Origin: Paludibacteraceae bacterium
GTDB taxonomy: Bacteria; Bacteroidota; Bacteroidia; Bacteroidales; Paludibacteraceae
DNA length: 58,124 nt
Assembly (NCBI GenBank): GCA_024401475.1
Contig: JAKSKZ010000020.1
Location: 1 to 58,124, forward strand
Direction: 5' to 3'
Shown here: in pieces, positions 42,393-51,042 of the stretch
Position numbering within the stretch: the first letter of the stretch is position 1
How the letters are laid out: every line of letters begins with the position of its first letter
Made by a program: the position numbers and the translations under genes
The notes under the pieces: model-generated
Database searches by the model: none
Told to the model about the DNA's origin: nothing
Seen by the model: the letters and a program-made list of their open reading frames with translations, nothing else

Positions 42393-42432
42393 CACTTAAC
42401 TCAAAATTGGATATTTAAAACATATACTATTG

Positions 42433-42759
42433 TCACTCTGGAACATAAATAATTTCACCATTTTCCAATTCATAGGCAATACCCACCTTTTTCCCTCGTT
42501 TCCCGTCTGAATGGCTTTGATCTTCGCTTGGAGTATATCGGCTTATTTGATTTCCTTCTTTCGTTATGATTTCCATATTCTCTTTGCCTGGATTTTTAAT
42601 CATAGTAAAATCATCTTTGCTGAAAACCTCTGTCATATTAAATCTAGCAACCAATGCAACCATTAAAGCGACAGCAAAAACCATAGCCACATCGAAAAGA
42701 TTGGAGACTGTCGACATTGGATCATCCTCCTCTTGTCTATTCAATAATGTGTGACGCAT
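42433..42759 (-). CDS. hmuV: HmuV-like DUF2149 membrane protein
   Basis: 108 residues from the ATG at 42759; a TTG two codons upstream is possible. An N-terminal Arg/Asp-rich stretch (RQEEDDPMSTVSNLFDVAM) leads into one membrane helix (VFAVALMVALVARF), then a soluble tail with a YELENGEIIYVPE end. The sequence DPMS-VSNLFDVAMVFAVALMVAL is the DUF2149 signature, the last gene of the Porphyromonas gingivalis hmuYRSTUV order. By analogy with ExbD/TolR it would be the partner of the ExbB-like HmuU, forming an energy-coupling pair. It begins 9 bp after hmuU. Confidence 0.88.
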   Translation of the reverse strand: MRHTLLNRQEEDDPMSTVSNLFDVAMVFAVALMVALVARFNMTEVFSKDDFTMIKNPGKENMEIITKEGNQISRYTPSEDQSHSDGKRGKKVGIAYELENGEIIYVPE

Positions 42760-42768
42760 AATCAATTC

Positions 42769-43371
42769 CTATTTTGTAATTTTTAATTCTTTTAGTTTGT
42801 TCGCCAAATACTCTAAATTGACTATGTCTTGCAAATACCAACGTTGCTTTACTTGTTGTGTAACATAGCCAATTGCCGCAGCCACCAAACCTGTGACAGT
42901 CGTAGCAAAGGCCACTTGCATATTGCGAGCCATCGACTCTATATCTCCCGATGCCAAACCGGCCAAGGCTGGACCCATCGGTATCAATGTCCCCATCAAA
43001 CCCATCATAGGCCCTAGTTTTGACAACATCTTGGAAATATTCAAATCCTTATCAACTGCGATTTCAAATTCAGACAGGAGTCGTTGTTGTTCATAAACAT
43101 CATCTTTCGCAGCCAACATTTGACGCATATAACTCAGAACAAGAGTATTATTTTTCTGTGGCAAATGAGAGTCCAGTTCACCCACGTTGTAGGAATTCAC
43201 TGATGAAAGTGCTTTCCGGATTTGAGTTGCTGACTTTTGAATAGCCAAATACTGTCCAAAAAACGAACCAATAAGAATTAATGAACGAATGAAAAGAAGA
43301 ATAAGAATAAGGATAACAGGAACCAATAGTCCTGTACTAATCCAATACAAAATATCTGATATGAGATTCAT
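42769..43371 (-). CDS. hmuU: HmuU-like MotA/TolQ/ExbB proton-channel protein
   Basis: 200 residues with three membrane helices: residues about 9-35 (LLVPVILILILLFI), and two after a cytoplasmic loop, GPMMGLMGTLIPMGPALAGLA and MQVAFATTVTGLVAAAIGYV. The second pair is the ExbB/TolQ proton-channel core. It probably couples proton motive force to the HmuS/T machinery or to haem uptake. One base separates it from hmuT, so the two are translationally linked. Confidence 0.9.
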   Translation of the reverse strand: MNLISDILYWISTGLLVPVILILILLFIRSLILIGSFFGQYLAIQKSATQIRKALSSVNSYNVGELDSHLPQKNNTLVLSYMRQMLAAKDDVYEQQRLLSEFEIAVDKDLNISKMLSKLGPMMGLMGTLIPMGPALAGLASGDIESMARNMQVAFATTVTGLVAAAIGYVTQQVKQRWYLQDIVNLEYLANKLKELKITK

Positions 43372-43372
43372 A

Positions 43373-44062
43373 CTACTTACTAAATTTTTTTAATTGAATT
43401 TGTTTTATCACTAAACCTAAACAAGCACAAATAAGAGAGAGAAGTAGAAATACTCCTAAAGCATTCCATTCAATCTTATCTGACCCATGAAATGTTGTCG
43501 TTCCATTGACTGTGGCAATAACACCCAACGCCAAGACCACGACAGAAAGCAAGAACAACAACTCCAAACGGAGATGTTTCTCTGGCAATAACCTACGAAT
43601 GCCATAGACAAGCAATGGGGAAATGGCCAAAATCAGAACAGCAAAAGACCATGCAATCAAAGGGAAGTCTTGCCCTGGAAATGCATAGACAACTTGCACC
43701 AACGCATAAAAAAGAACTGGGAAAATCAAGATACCAGGAAAAAATCGAAGAATTCGATAAAACCAAAGCATTCGAGAACTCACAACTCCATCGTACAGCA
43801 GACGGACAGCCAGAAGAGAATATGAAATTTGCCATAGCACCTCCAAACATAAAACCACCGAAGTATCAAGCATCAAAGGTTGATTTGAAAGCCATTCGCC
43901 TATTTCATTTCGGCTCTGATTGATTGCCCAAGGCCAAGAGAGACCGACAAAGAGAAAACAAATCAACGACACCGCCCACAATTGCCAAGTTTTCAGAAAC
44001 GTCATCTTCATCCATGTGCTAAACAAGACTAAAAAAAGAAGGACAACCACTACAGACTCCAT
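43373..44062 (-). CDS. hmuT: HmuT-like integral membrane protein
   Basis: 229 residues, about six membrane helices (VVVLLFLVLFSTW, LWAVSLICFLFVGLSW, LCLEVLWQISYSLLA, FFPGILIFPVLFYALV, FAVLILAISPLLVYG, LFLLSVVVLALGVIA and a final LGVFLLLSLICACLGLV). No catalytic motif is seen; identity rests on its place between hmuS and hmuU and on the matching size and topology. Its ATG shares one base with the hmuS stop (TGATG). Confidence 0.8.
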   Translation of the reverse strand: MESVVVVLLFLVLFSTWMKMTFLKTWQLWAVSLICFLFVGLSWPWAINQSRNEIGEWLSNQPLMLDTSVVLCLEVLWQISYSLLAVRLLYDGVVSSRMLWFYRILRFFPGILIFPVLFYALVQVVYAFPGQDFPLIAWSFAVLILAISPLLVYGIRRLLPEKHLRLELLFLLSVVVLALGVIATVNGTTTFHGSDKIEWNALGVFLLLSLICACLGLVIKQIQLKKFSK

Positions 44063-47000
44063 CACTCCTCCTCTTTTTTTCGTTTGCGAACAAGCAGCAA
44101 TAAAACAATCATTGCTACTATGCTAAAAGCAATCATAGCCGACGATGTTACTGATGTAGTCGATGCTTCAGCAGTCTCCGAGTTGGTCTCTCTTTTCATC
44201 ACCATACCCGACTTTTGTTCTTCCGAAGCAACATCCAAACGGGCTTTCTGTCGTTCATCAGTTTCCTTTTGCAATTGCGAATCCAATGCTTTTAATGCCT
44301 CTAACCGTTCAGGAGTGGTCTTCCAATAGCCTTTCTGAGCGGTCTGAATCATTGTTTTCGCCATACTTTGGAAAGCGGCAGGATTTTGTCGATGTAAAAA
44401 CTCATCCACGCCTAAATTCAAACCATCCTCAATGTAGATGTTATAGATTTGCTCCCAAACCCCGTTGTCGATAGCCATCGGCTTCATAACATTCCAACCA
44501 TAAGTATTCTCTACTATTTCAGCAAAAGAGGCAGCTTCGTTAGCACCACCTTTCATCTTTTCTTTGATATAATTAGGATTGAAAATCGTAGTCCTACTTT
44601 CCACTCCAATTGCCTCTTTCAACTCTTGCATTCGATTGTTATTCCTATTTCGATAATCGGCAAAGTAGGCATCAGGATCTTTCCCCGTCACATTACGGAC
44701 AGCCAAATTCATGCCTCCCATAAACTCATACACATGGTCTAACGAAAGAGCACCCCATGCATTCGATTGTCGTGGCTGCACAACCACATCGGTTCGGCTC
44801 AAAGCCGCACGGAATGCCGCCTTTGATGCCTGTTCCCAATAATATTCTGAACCATAGAATGCCGACATGTTATTCAAATAGGTTTCAGCTATTTCTGATT
44901 CATTCTTCCATGCGGAGCCTTGCTGAACCATACCTTGGATGCCTGTTCCATAATCACCGTTCAAACCACCAAAGATTCGGAATGAGGACATTTCACGAGC
45001 CTCACGAGGAGAAACACCCGATTCGACAAGCAGACGTTCCGACTCTAAGACTCCTTCCTGCACAAAATTCAGTTCCTCACCGTCTTTCGCCTCTGCCGCC
45101 ATTTGAACAGCTCTATTGATAAGATATAGTCTGGAAGAGGCTAAATCACGAAATTGCCCCGATGTCTGAACAACGACATCAACACGAGGTCTCTTCAACT
45201 CTGCACTTGGAATTAAGCGAAGGTCCGTAACTCGACCAAAAGCATCACGCAAAGGCTCCACTCCCAAAAGATAGAGGGCTTGCGCTATTGTTGCACCTTC
45301 GGTCTCGATAAACTCGCTCGACCAAAAAGTGAAAGAGACTTTTCGCGGAATAGAATCATGATGACGCTCCTGATACATTTTTATCGTATTATTCGCCAAT
45401 GCCATTCCCTTTTCCCATGCTGCTTCACTCGGAGTATTCTCTGCATTGATTCCATATAGATTTCTACCTGTTGGCAAAGCATGAGGATTTGAAATAACAT
45501 CACCGCCACTCGACGGCTTAGTATATCCGCCAGACAAAGCATTCATCAAAGAGACCATTTCATGTTCTGGTGCATCCTTTAATTGTTGTCGATAACGGCC
45601 AACATTTAAAAGTGTACGTTCCACCTCCATTATGGCATCTGCCAAATAGACGTCTTCCTTGGGATAAGTTTTCTTCATATCCGCCATGCTTTTCATCATA
45701 TTAGAGACACCATCTTTAGGCATATCAATTTTTGTATTGGACAACCCCATAGCCGCAGCCATCTTCTTCAACGCTTCTGGAGAAGCTCCTGCCATTTTAG
45801 CCAATTGTAATGCCGTTTTCGGATCCATTCCTTTGCCAGCCTCCTTCATTTTGACCATTGAAGAACTATCAAGTTTTGAGGAAGAGGAAGACTCAACTAT
45901 TTTTCGAGAAACACCTTTACTTTCTTTTTTTGTCGTATCATTTTTCTGATTCATCATTATCGACATCATCGCCATCATGCCGGTTGGAGCATTTTTACTT
46001 TTCGCAATTTCGCGAGCATAAGCTAATTGTTCAGCAGAAATGCCCGCTGTTTGACAAACAAACGCATCAGTAGCAAGAGAAGGGTTTTCCAACAAACGGG
46101 CTACCAACTTCTTTGCTGGTTCTAAATAATTATTGGTAAAAATCGACCTATGACGCTCCGCTTCACCTTTTACACGTCCAAGTCGTTTGTCCAAGGCATG
46201 AAGACCGTATGCAATGGGGTCTGTGGCCATTGCTTGGATGGAAGAGACAATGCGAGCCTCTTCGTAAGGCACTCCCAAAGTATAACACTGTCCAACCATT
46301 TTTTCGTTGACAATTTCCTCTCCAAATTGTTCTACGCGAGCCAACTCTGCCTCTGTCCACAACGTTGTCATAAGACTATCAAGTTCCAACTCTCGATGAA
46401 TCCCCATAGACACAGCCAATCGTTTCACTTTTCGACTTGCCTCATCCGAGAGAGTCTTGTTATAAGCAGCAATGGCTTCATTCAACTCCTTGTACTGTCC
46501 TCTAAGCCCAGAATTTAAATATGGTGCGTTCAAATGCGACTGAATACCTGCGTATGTTCGACGCTTTGCAATCAACGCCTCGCCAACATTTCCAATCATA
46601 TAGATGTAAAGATGAGGAAGGGTTCCAACCAATCTATCGGGCCAATCTTGACTACAAAGAGCCACCTGCTTTCTTGGCGTATATTCAAGTCCGCCATGCG
46701 TTCCAAAATGAATCATCACATCCGCCTTAAATTCATCATGAATCCAATAGTAAGCTTGTTGGAATGCATCTATAGGATCTTTATCCGTTCCATGGATAAT
46801 GGCAAATGTATTATCGCCCTCACCCGCCAAAGGTTGTTGAACAAGTGCTACATTACCAAAGACAGATCGTTGTTGACGATTAAACAACTCGGCCAATTCC
46901 GACGAAGTGGAGGGAAGACCTTTCAGAGTATACCCTTCTCTCTGAAGGCGTCGCAAAACATTCATCAAAGAAGGCACAACGTCCAAACCCGAAGCTGTGA

Positions 47001-48132
47001 GAGAACTCTCGCCAGGACCCTTGAAGTAGACTATGGCAACACGCTTTTCTGCATTTTTCTTTTGCTGCAAAGCAATATAGTTATTGACGGTCGCCACAAA
47101 CTTTTCCAATCTGTCAGGGATAGTATAAGCCTCACGCATTCCATCCTCGTTGACACGTTGTCCAAATATGACATAAGGGCGAATGGCACCATCCAGTTCT
47201 GGAGTGACAATGCTTTGGCTCATAAATCCACCCTGCATTCCTTGCTTATCATTCTCCCACTCTGATGTCAAACAATTGACATTCAATGGGCAAAACAAAG
47301 GACAATTCTGCTTAAACAACCACTCGACTGCCTCATCGCCCAATCTACCATGAGCCAAATTAATCACAGCAGAGAAACGTCCGTTTCCCCACTCTTTGAT
47401 GAACGTTCCAATCATTCCTTCTGCGCGATAGACAACATTACCTGTTTTTTCCAATGCAAGAATCAAATCAGAAGGATCGCCCATCGCACCCGTCACCAAG
47501 ACACGAGGAGCATCGGCATTGAAAAGGTCATGCCCTTTCAAAAAGTCTTCATACGATTCAATTGATTGGAAATAGAGTTTTTCTTCCTCCGCATCATCTA
47601 AATTAGGATGAGAAAGAAGTCCCGTCTGCCTAGGGACAATGGAGTCCACTGCTCCACAGAAAATCAGTTTCTGGTCAATATTGGTTCTAATATAATTCAA
47701 CATAGACCTATAATTGATCCTTGAAGCACCCCTTAAATAAGCATTCAACGTATCAGAAGTGAGGCTATCAACGGAGACGATGAAATTAGTTGGATTGGTG
47801 GACATCGTTGTCAAGATGTTCGTTCCTGTCCAAGCAGCCATCTGAATCTTATCTCGTTGCTCTTCTGTCATACGAATACCCATTCCATTGATAAAGACCA
47901 TATCGTATTTATCAATCTTATCAAGTTCATTTATAGGCAACTCCTCCAACGAAATCATTGGATTATCGTTAGCCTTTGAAATTTCGCCTAAAGTCAAAAC
48001 TTGATAATTGACAAAGGCGATGCGTGTTGGAGAAAAATATCGGTTCCAAACGTACCAAAGCCCTCCTATTGCTAATAGGAGAACTAATGACTTCAGCACT
48101 ATTTTCGAGATATGTTTTACGTTTAAGTTCAT
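44062..48132 (-). CDS. hmuS: HmuS: CobN/magnesium-chelatase-like haem-processing protein
   Basis: 1356 residues, anchored by an N-terminal helix (IVLKSLVLLLAIGGLWYVW) and a C-terminal helix (IAFSIVAMIVLLLLVRK) before a Lys/Glu tail, so the large CobN/BchH domain lies outside the cytoplasm. The metal-chelatase motif HFGTHGGLEYTPRKQVAL (about residue 475) is clear, along with IYMIGNVGEALIAKRR and GSSALYG-like loops. A Met-rich insert (TGMMAMMSIMMNQ) lies mid-chain. The CobN family inserts cobalt or magnesium into tetrapyrroles; HmuS proteins have been proposed to do the reverse with haem, releasing iron. Downstream of hmuR by 28 bp. Confidence 0.92.
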   Translation of the reverse strand: MNLNVKHISKIVLKSLVLLLAIGGLWYVWNRYFSPTRIAFVNYQVLTLGEISKANDNPMISLEELPINELDKIDKYDMVFINGMGIRMTEEQRDKIQMAAWTGTNILTTMSTNPTNFIVSVDSLTSDTLNAYLRGASRINYRSMLNYIRTNIDQKLIFCGAVDSIVPRQTGLLSHPNLDDAEEEKLYFQSIESYEDFLKGHDLFNADAPRVLVTGAMGDPSDLILALEKTGNVVYRAEGMIGTFIKEWGNGRFSAVINLAHGRLGDEAVEWLFKQNCPLFCPLNVNCLTSEWENDKQGMQGGFMSQSIVTPELDGAIRPYVIFGQRVNEDGMREAYTIPDRLEKFVATVNNYIALQQKKNAEKRVAIVYFKGPGESSLTASGLDVVPSLMNVLRRLQREGYTLKGLPSTSSELAELFNRQQRSVFGNVALVQQPLAGEGDNTFAIIHGTDKDPIDAFQQAYYWIHDEFKADVMIHFGTHGGLEYTPRKQVALCSQDWPDRLVGTLPHLYIYMIGNVGEALIAKRRTYAGIQSHLNAPYLNSGLRGQYKELNEAIAAYNKTLSDEASRKVKRLAVSMGIHRELELDSLMTTLWTEAELARVEQFGEEIVNEKMVGQCYTLGVPYEEARIVSSIQAMATDPIAYGLHALDKRLGRVKGEAERHRSIFTNNYLEPAKKLVARLLENPSLATDAFVCQTAGISAEQLAYAREIAKSKNAPTGMMAMMSIMMNQKNDTTKKESKGVSRKIVESSSSSKLDSSSMVKMKEAGKGMDPKTALQLAKMAGASPEALKKMAAAMGLSNTKIDMPKDGVSNMMKSMADMKKTYPKEDVYLADAIMEVERTLLNVGRYRQQLKDAPEHEMVSLMNALSGGYTKPSSGGDVISNPHALPTGRNLYGINAENTPSEAAWEKGMALANNTIKMYQERHHDSIPRKVSFTFWSSEFIETEGATIAQALYLLGVEPLRDAFGRVTDLRLIPSAELKRPRVDVVVQTSGQFRDLASSRLYLINRAVQMAAEAKDGEELNFVQEGVLESERLLVESGVSPREAREMSSFRIFGGLNGDYGTGIQGMVQQGSAWKNESEIAETYLNNMSAFYGSEYYWEQASKAAFRAALSRTDVVVQPRQSNAWGALSLDHVYEFMGGMNLAVRNVTGKDPDAYFADYRNRNNNRMQELKEAIGVESRTTIFNPNYIKEKMKGGANEAASFAEIVENTYGWNVMKPMAIDNGVWEQIYNIYIEDGLNLGVDEFLHRQNPAAFQSMAKTMIQTAQKGYWKTTPERLEALKALDSQLQKETDERQKARLDVASEEQKSGMVMKRETNSETAEASTTSVTSSAMIAFSIVAMIVLLLLVRKRKKEEE

Positions 48133-48160
48133 ATCATTCCACTTAATGAGATGTTTCTAA

Positions 48161-50488
48161 TCACTTTTCAAAAAATCGTTCTATGTCAACCGACAAGCCC
48201 AAGCTCCAAGTTCGTCCAAGCGTCATCGGCGAACAATAATAGTAAGCGTCAGGTATATAATTCAAGAGATTGTCTATTGTTAAATTCAAATTAATACCCG
48301 AATAGATACGCTGCTGCAACATTGCTTTCCATAACGTATAACCTTGATCCACATCTGTCCTTCCAGATTGTGGTTTGCCTAACCAACGTCCAGAAAGAGC
48401 CAAGTTAAATCCATAATGCCTATGAATTTGTCGGTCATAATCCAATCTCCAAGTCATAGAATGAGAGCGCGGCTGCGTAAACTGTGAAGCCACGACATTG
48501 CCACTTTCATGCATATAAGCATAGTTCAGTTTCAAGCCTAAACCAAAATCCAAACGATATTGAGTAGATACATCCAAACCACATACAGTCACACCCTCCT
48601 CATTCCAATAGAGAGAACTTGTCTGAGCCTTATAAACCTTACCGTCATCCGCCACATAACGATATTGCGTCTCGCCATTCTCTTCATACTCCTCAATGTG
48701 ATTATCATCTACCAACACTTGAAAACCACCTTCTTCATGATTGCTATCAACCACCCAATAACGACCTACGTTGGTAATCCTATTGTCGAAAATGTTACAA
48801 TATCCCATTACCGTGACGTTATGCATTCCATCGAAAAGATTTCCATTGTGCAAACGACTATTACGCTCCAATGTCAAGTTGAAGTTGTCACTTTTTTCTG
48901 GATCAACATCAGGATTTCCAACAATGATATACCCCATATTCCCCATGTCGTAGTGCATATACATCTCCTTCAAAGAAGGGGCACGGAAACCACCTGCATA
49001 ACTTGCACGAATGGAAGTTGCCTGCCACTTATACATAGCCGCCAAACGGGCTGTGAGCGATTGAGAACCCGATGCTGAAAAATAGTCGTAACGAAGGCTT
49101 CCGACTAAATTGATATGTTTCGTAGGATTATAGTCCAACTGAGCGAAAGCATCTACATTACTCTGCTGATGAGCAGCATTGTCTATAAATTGATACGTAC
49201 TCAAATAGTCGTTCAAATAATCCGCACCCAACGTCATCGTGTGTTTTTGTGCAATCTGCTGATTATAAATCAGATGCCCCACATGCTGTCGATTGGTGTA
49301 ATCATGATCGTGCGTACGAGTCCCATCTGGTTGATAATTAGCCTTATCATATTGATCATACGCATACGACAATTCCATGCTTTTACCACCCTTCCAATCA
49401 TAGATGCCCTTCAGACCGCCACTATACGCATTGAAATGATAATCATAAGTACTTCTGTTACTCTCTCTGTAAAAATAGCCTCCACGAGCAACCAACTTCA
49501 AATTTTCCGAAGCCTTGTAAGTCAAACGTTCCTTCACATTATAGGTCTCCTGGCCATACAATTGTTTGATATTCGATTTATCCTTTTCGTAAGGGACGCC
49601 CATCAACTCATATAGTGCCACCTCCTCAGAAGTAGGTCCAGAAGACAATTTTATCGGATCAATTTTTGTCTGTTGGAAATTGGTCTGCGAATTCCATCGG
49701 CCATGATTGAAGGAGAAATTGATACCATTGCGCCACTCGTTACCCAACTCCGAATAGCGAGAATTCACATTGGCCGTCCATGGTTGAGAGGATTCACGAC
49801 TAATCACATTGACCACCCCACCGACAGCGTTAGAGCCGTAAAGGGCCGATGAAGCACCCTTTACAATCTCTACACGCCCTACGTTGTCTAAATTCAAGCG
49901 ATTATAATCTGTGTTTTCCATTGTTTCGCCGGCCAAACGCTCTCCATCCACAAGGAACAAGACTGCGTTTCCACCAAATCCACTCATATTGAGGGATGTT
50001 TCCTGATTCATGGCAAATCCAAACTCCAGTCCTGGCAACTCTTGGGTAAGCATATCTTGCACATTCGTTGCATCCACTTTTTGAATGTCACCCAATGTGA
50101 TAACACGCGTAACCACTGGAACATCTTTCAAAGACTTGGGTGTCATCGTTGCCGTCACCACCACCTGTTCCAAACTTGCCATATCCTCCTCAAGTCGGAA
50201 ATTGTAATGCAAATTTTGGGAAGTAGGTGTTATTGTAACCGTTTTGGGCACAAATCCTACATAGGTGACTTGTAATTGAGTGGACAAATCATCCGGCAAA
50301 TGCAGTTTGTAACTGCCATCCTTATCTGTGATTGTGACCACGTCTCGACTACCTTTAGCCGAGACGTATGCACCCGTCAAAGGTTCGCCGCCGGCATCGG
50401 TCACCTTGCCAGAAATATAGCGTTCTGAAGCCAACATTGTGCATGCGGTGCTGGCAAGAAAAACTACGAGCAAAATCCTATGTTTCAT
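48161..50488 (-). CDS. hmuR: HmuR-like TonB-dependent haem receptor
   Basis: 775 residues. Signal peptide (ILLVVFLASTACTMLAS), then a carboxypeptidase-regulatory-like domain (ISGKVTDAGGEPLTGAYVSA), plug domain (LEQVVVTATMTPKSLKDVPV, FLVDGERLAG, VEIVKGASSALYGSNAVGGVVNVIS), and a 22-strand barrel ending IERFFEK. The haem-receptor hallmark FRAPSLKEMYMHYDMG, with a His in the loop, is followed by GNPDVDPEKS, equivalent to the FRAP-NPDL box of HmuR/HemR. It would carry haem across the outer membrane with energy from TonB. Directly follows the calycin-like lipoprotein gene. Confidence 0.92.
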   Translation of the reverse strand: MKHRILLVVFLASTACTMLASERYISGKVTDAGGEPLTGAYVSAKGSRDVVTITDKDGSYKLHLPDDLSTQLQVTYVGFVPKTVTITPTSQNLHYNFRLEEDMASLEQVVVTATMTPKSLKDVPVVTRVITLGDIQKVDATNVQDMLTQELPGLEFGFAMNQETSLNMSGFGGNAVLFLVDGERLAGETMENTDYNRLNLDNVGRVEIVKGASSALYGSNAVGGVVNVISRESSQPWTANVNSRYSELGNEWRNGINFSFNHGRWNSQTNFQQTKIDPIKLSSGPTSEEVALYELMGVPYEKDKSNIKQLYGQETYNVKERLTYKASENLKLVARGGYFYRESNRSTYDYHFNAYSGGLKGIYDWKGGKSMELSYAYDQYDKANYQPDGTRTHDHDYTNRQHVGHLIYNQQIAQKHTMTLGADYLNDYLSTYQFIDNAAHQQSNVDAFAQLDYNPTKHINLVGSLRYDYFSASGSQSLTARLAAMYKWQATSIRASYAGGFRAPSLKEMYMHYDMGNMGYIIVGNPDVDPEKSDNFNLTLERNSRLHNGNLFDGMHNVTVMGYCNIFDNRITNVGRYWVVDSNHEEGGFQVLVDDNHIEEYEENGETQYRYVADDGKVYKAQTSSLYWNEEGVTVCGLDVSTQYRLDFGLGLKLNYAYMHESGNVVASQFTQPRSHSMTWRLDYDRQIHRHYGFNLALSGRWLGKPQSGRTDVDQGYTLWKAMLQQRIYSGINLNLTIDNLLNYIPDAYYYCSPMTLGRTWSLGLSVDIERFFEK

Positions 50489-50520
50489 CTTTTTGAATCT
50501 TTATTTTAGGCGTCCAACTA

Positions 50521-51012
50521 TTATTTGTCACCCTTGAACGAAGTCACCATAGCAACAGGCATTTTACCATATTGCAAACTGTAAGAAATTGTAATTGTCT
50601 TTCCGTCTGCTGCTATAGCGATGTCATTGAATGTATATGTCTTCTCTTGCTCATCGACCATAATTGAACCAGAAACAGAAGAAGATTTTGCGGTATAAAC
50701 CTTCACACCTTCCAAAGATGTCTCTGTCAAACTAAGATTATCCACGGTCAACGAAGGAAGCTTCATAGTTCCAGAACCTGAAGCTGGTGTAGTGAATTTT
50801 ATAGAACTATCATCTTTCTTTTCCACAATATAGGTCACCGTATCTGTCGATGTTGAACCCATCACGACTGTCGATACCATACCCGTATAAGAACCAGCCA
50901 CCCAATCGGCAACGGCAACACTTTTGTCTTCATCTTCATCGTCGCAAGACACTGTTCCCACTACCATTGCACATGCAGCCATCATCATGGCCAAAAAACT
51001 TTTTACTTTCAT
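50521..51012 (-). CDS. Calycin-like surface lipoprotein, candidate haem-binding partner (HmuY position)
   Basis: 163 residues: signal peptide, lipobox GTVSC then an acidic run (DDEDEDK), which is the Bacteroidetes lipoprotein export signal for display on the cell surface. The mature part is about 130 residues of alternating beta strands (WVAGSYTGMVSTVV, DTVTYIVEKKDDSSIKF, SSVSGSIMVDEQEKTYTF, KTITISYSLQYGKMPVAMV), a calycin-like barrel with a long hydrophilic turn. It occupies the place of hmuY, but is shorter and not recognisably a HmuY homologue. It is 30 bp from the preceding gene and 32 bp from hmuR, so it is in the operon. Confidence 0.72.
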   Translation of the reverse strand: MKVKSFLAMMMAACAMVVGTVSCDDEDEDKSVAVADWVAGSYTGMVSTVVMGSTSTDTVTYIVEKKDDSSIKFTTPASGSGTMKLPSLTVDNLSLTETSLEGVKVYTAKSSSVSGSIMVDEQEKTYTFNDIAIAADGKTITISYSLQYGKMPVAMVTSFKGDK

Positions 51013-51042
51013 CTTTCTTTGTCTTTAATTGTTATTTATAAA

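Noticed and set aside
42301..42432. Small RNA or riboswitch between yecH and hmuV
   Set aside because: The two hairpins are placed as 3' terminators of the converging operons, and no promoter-like element is seen.
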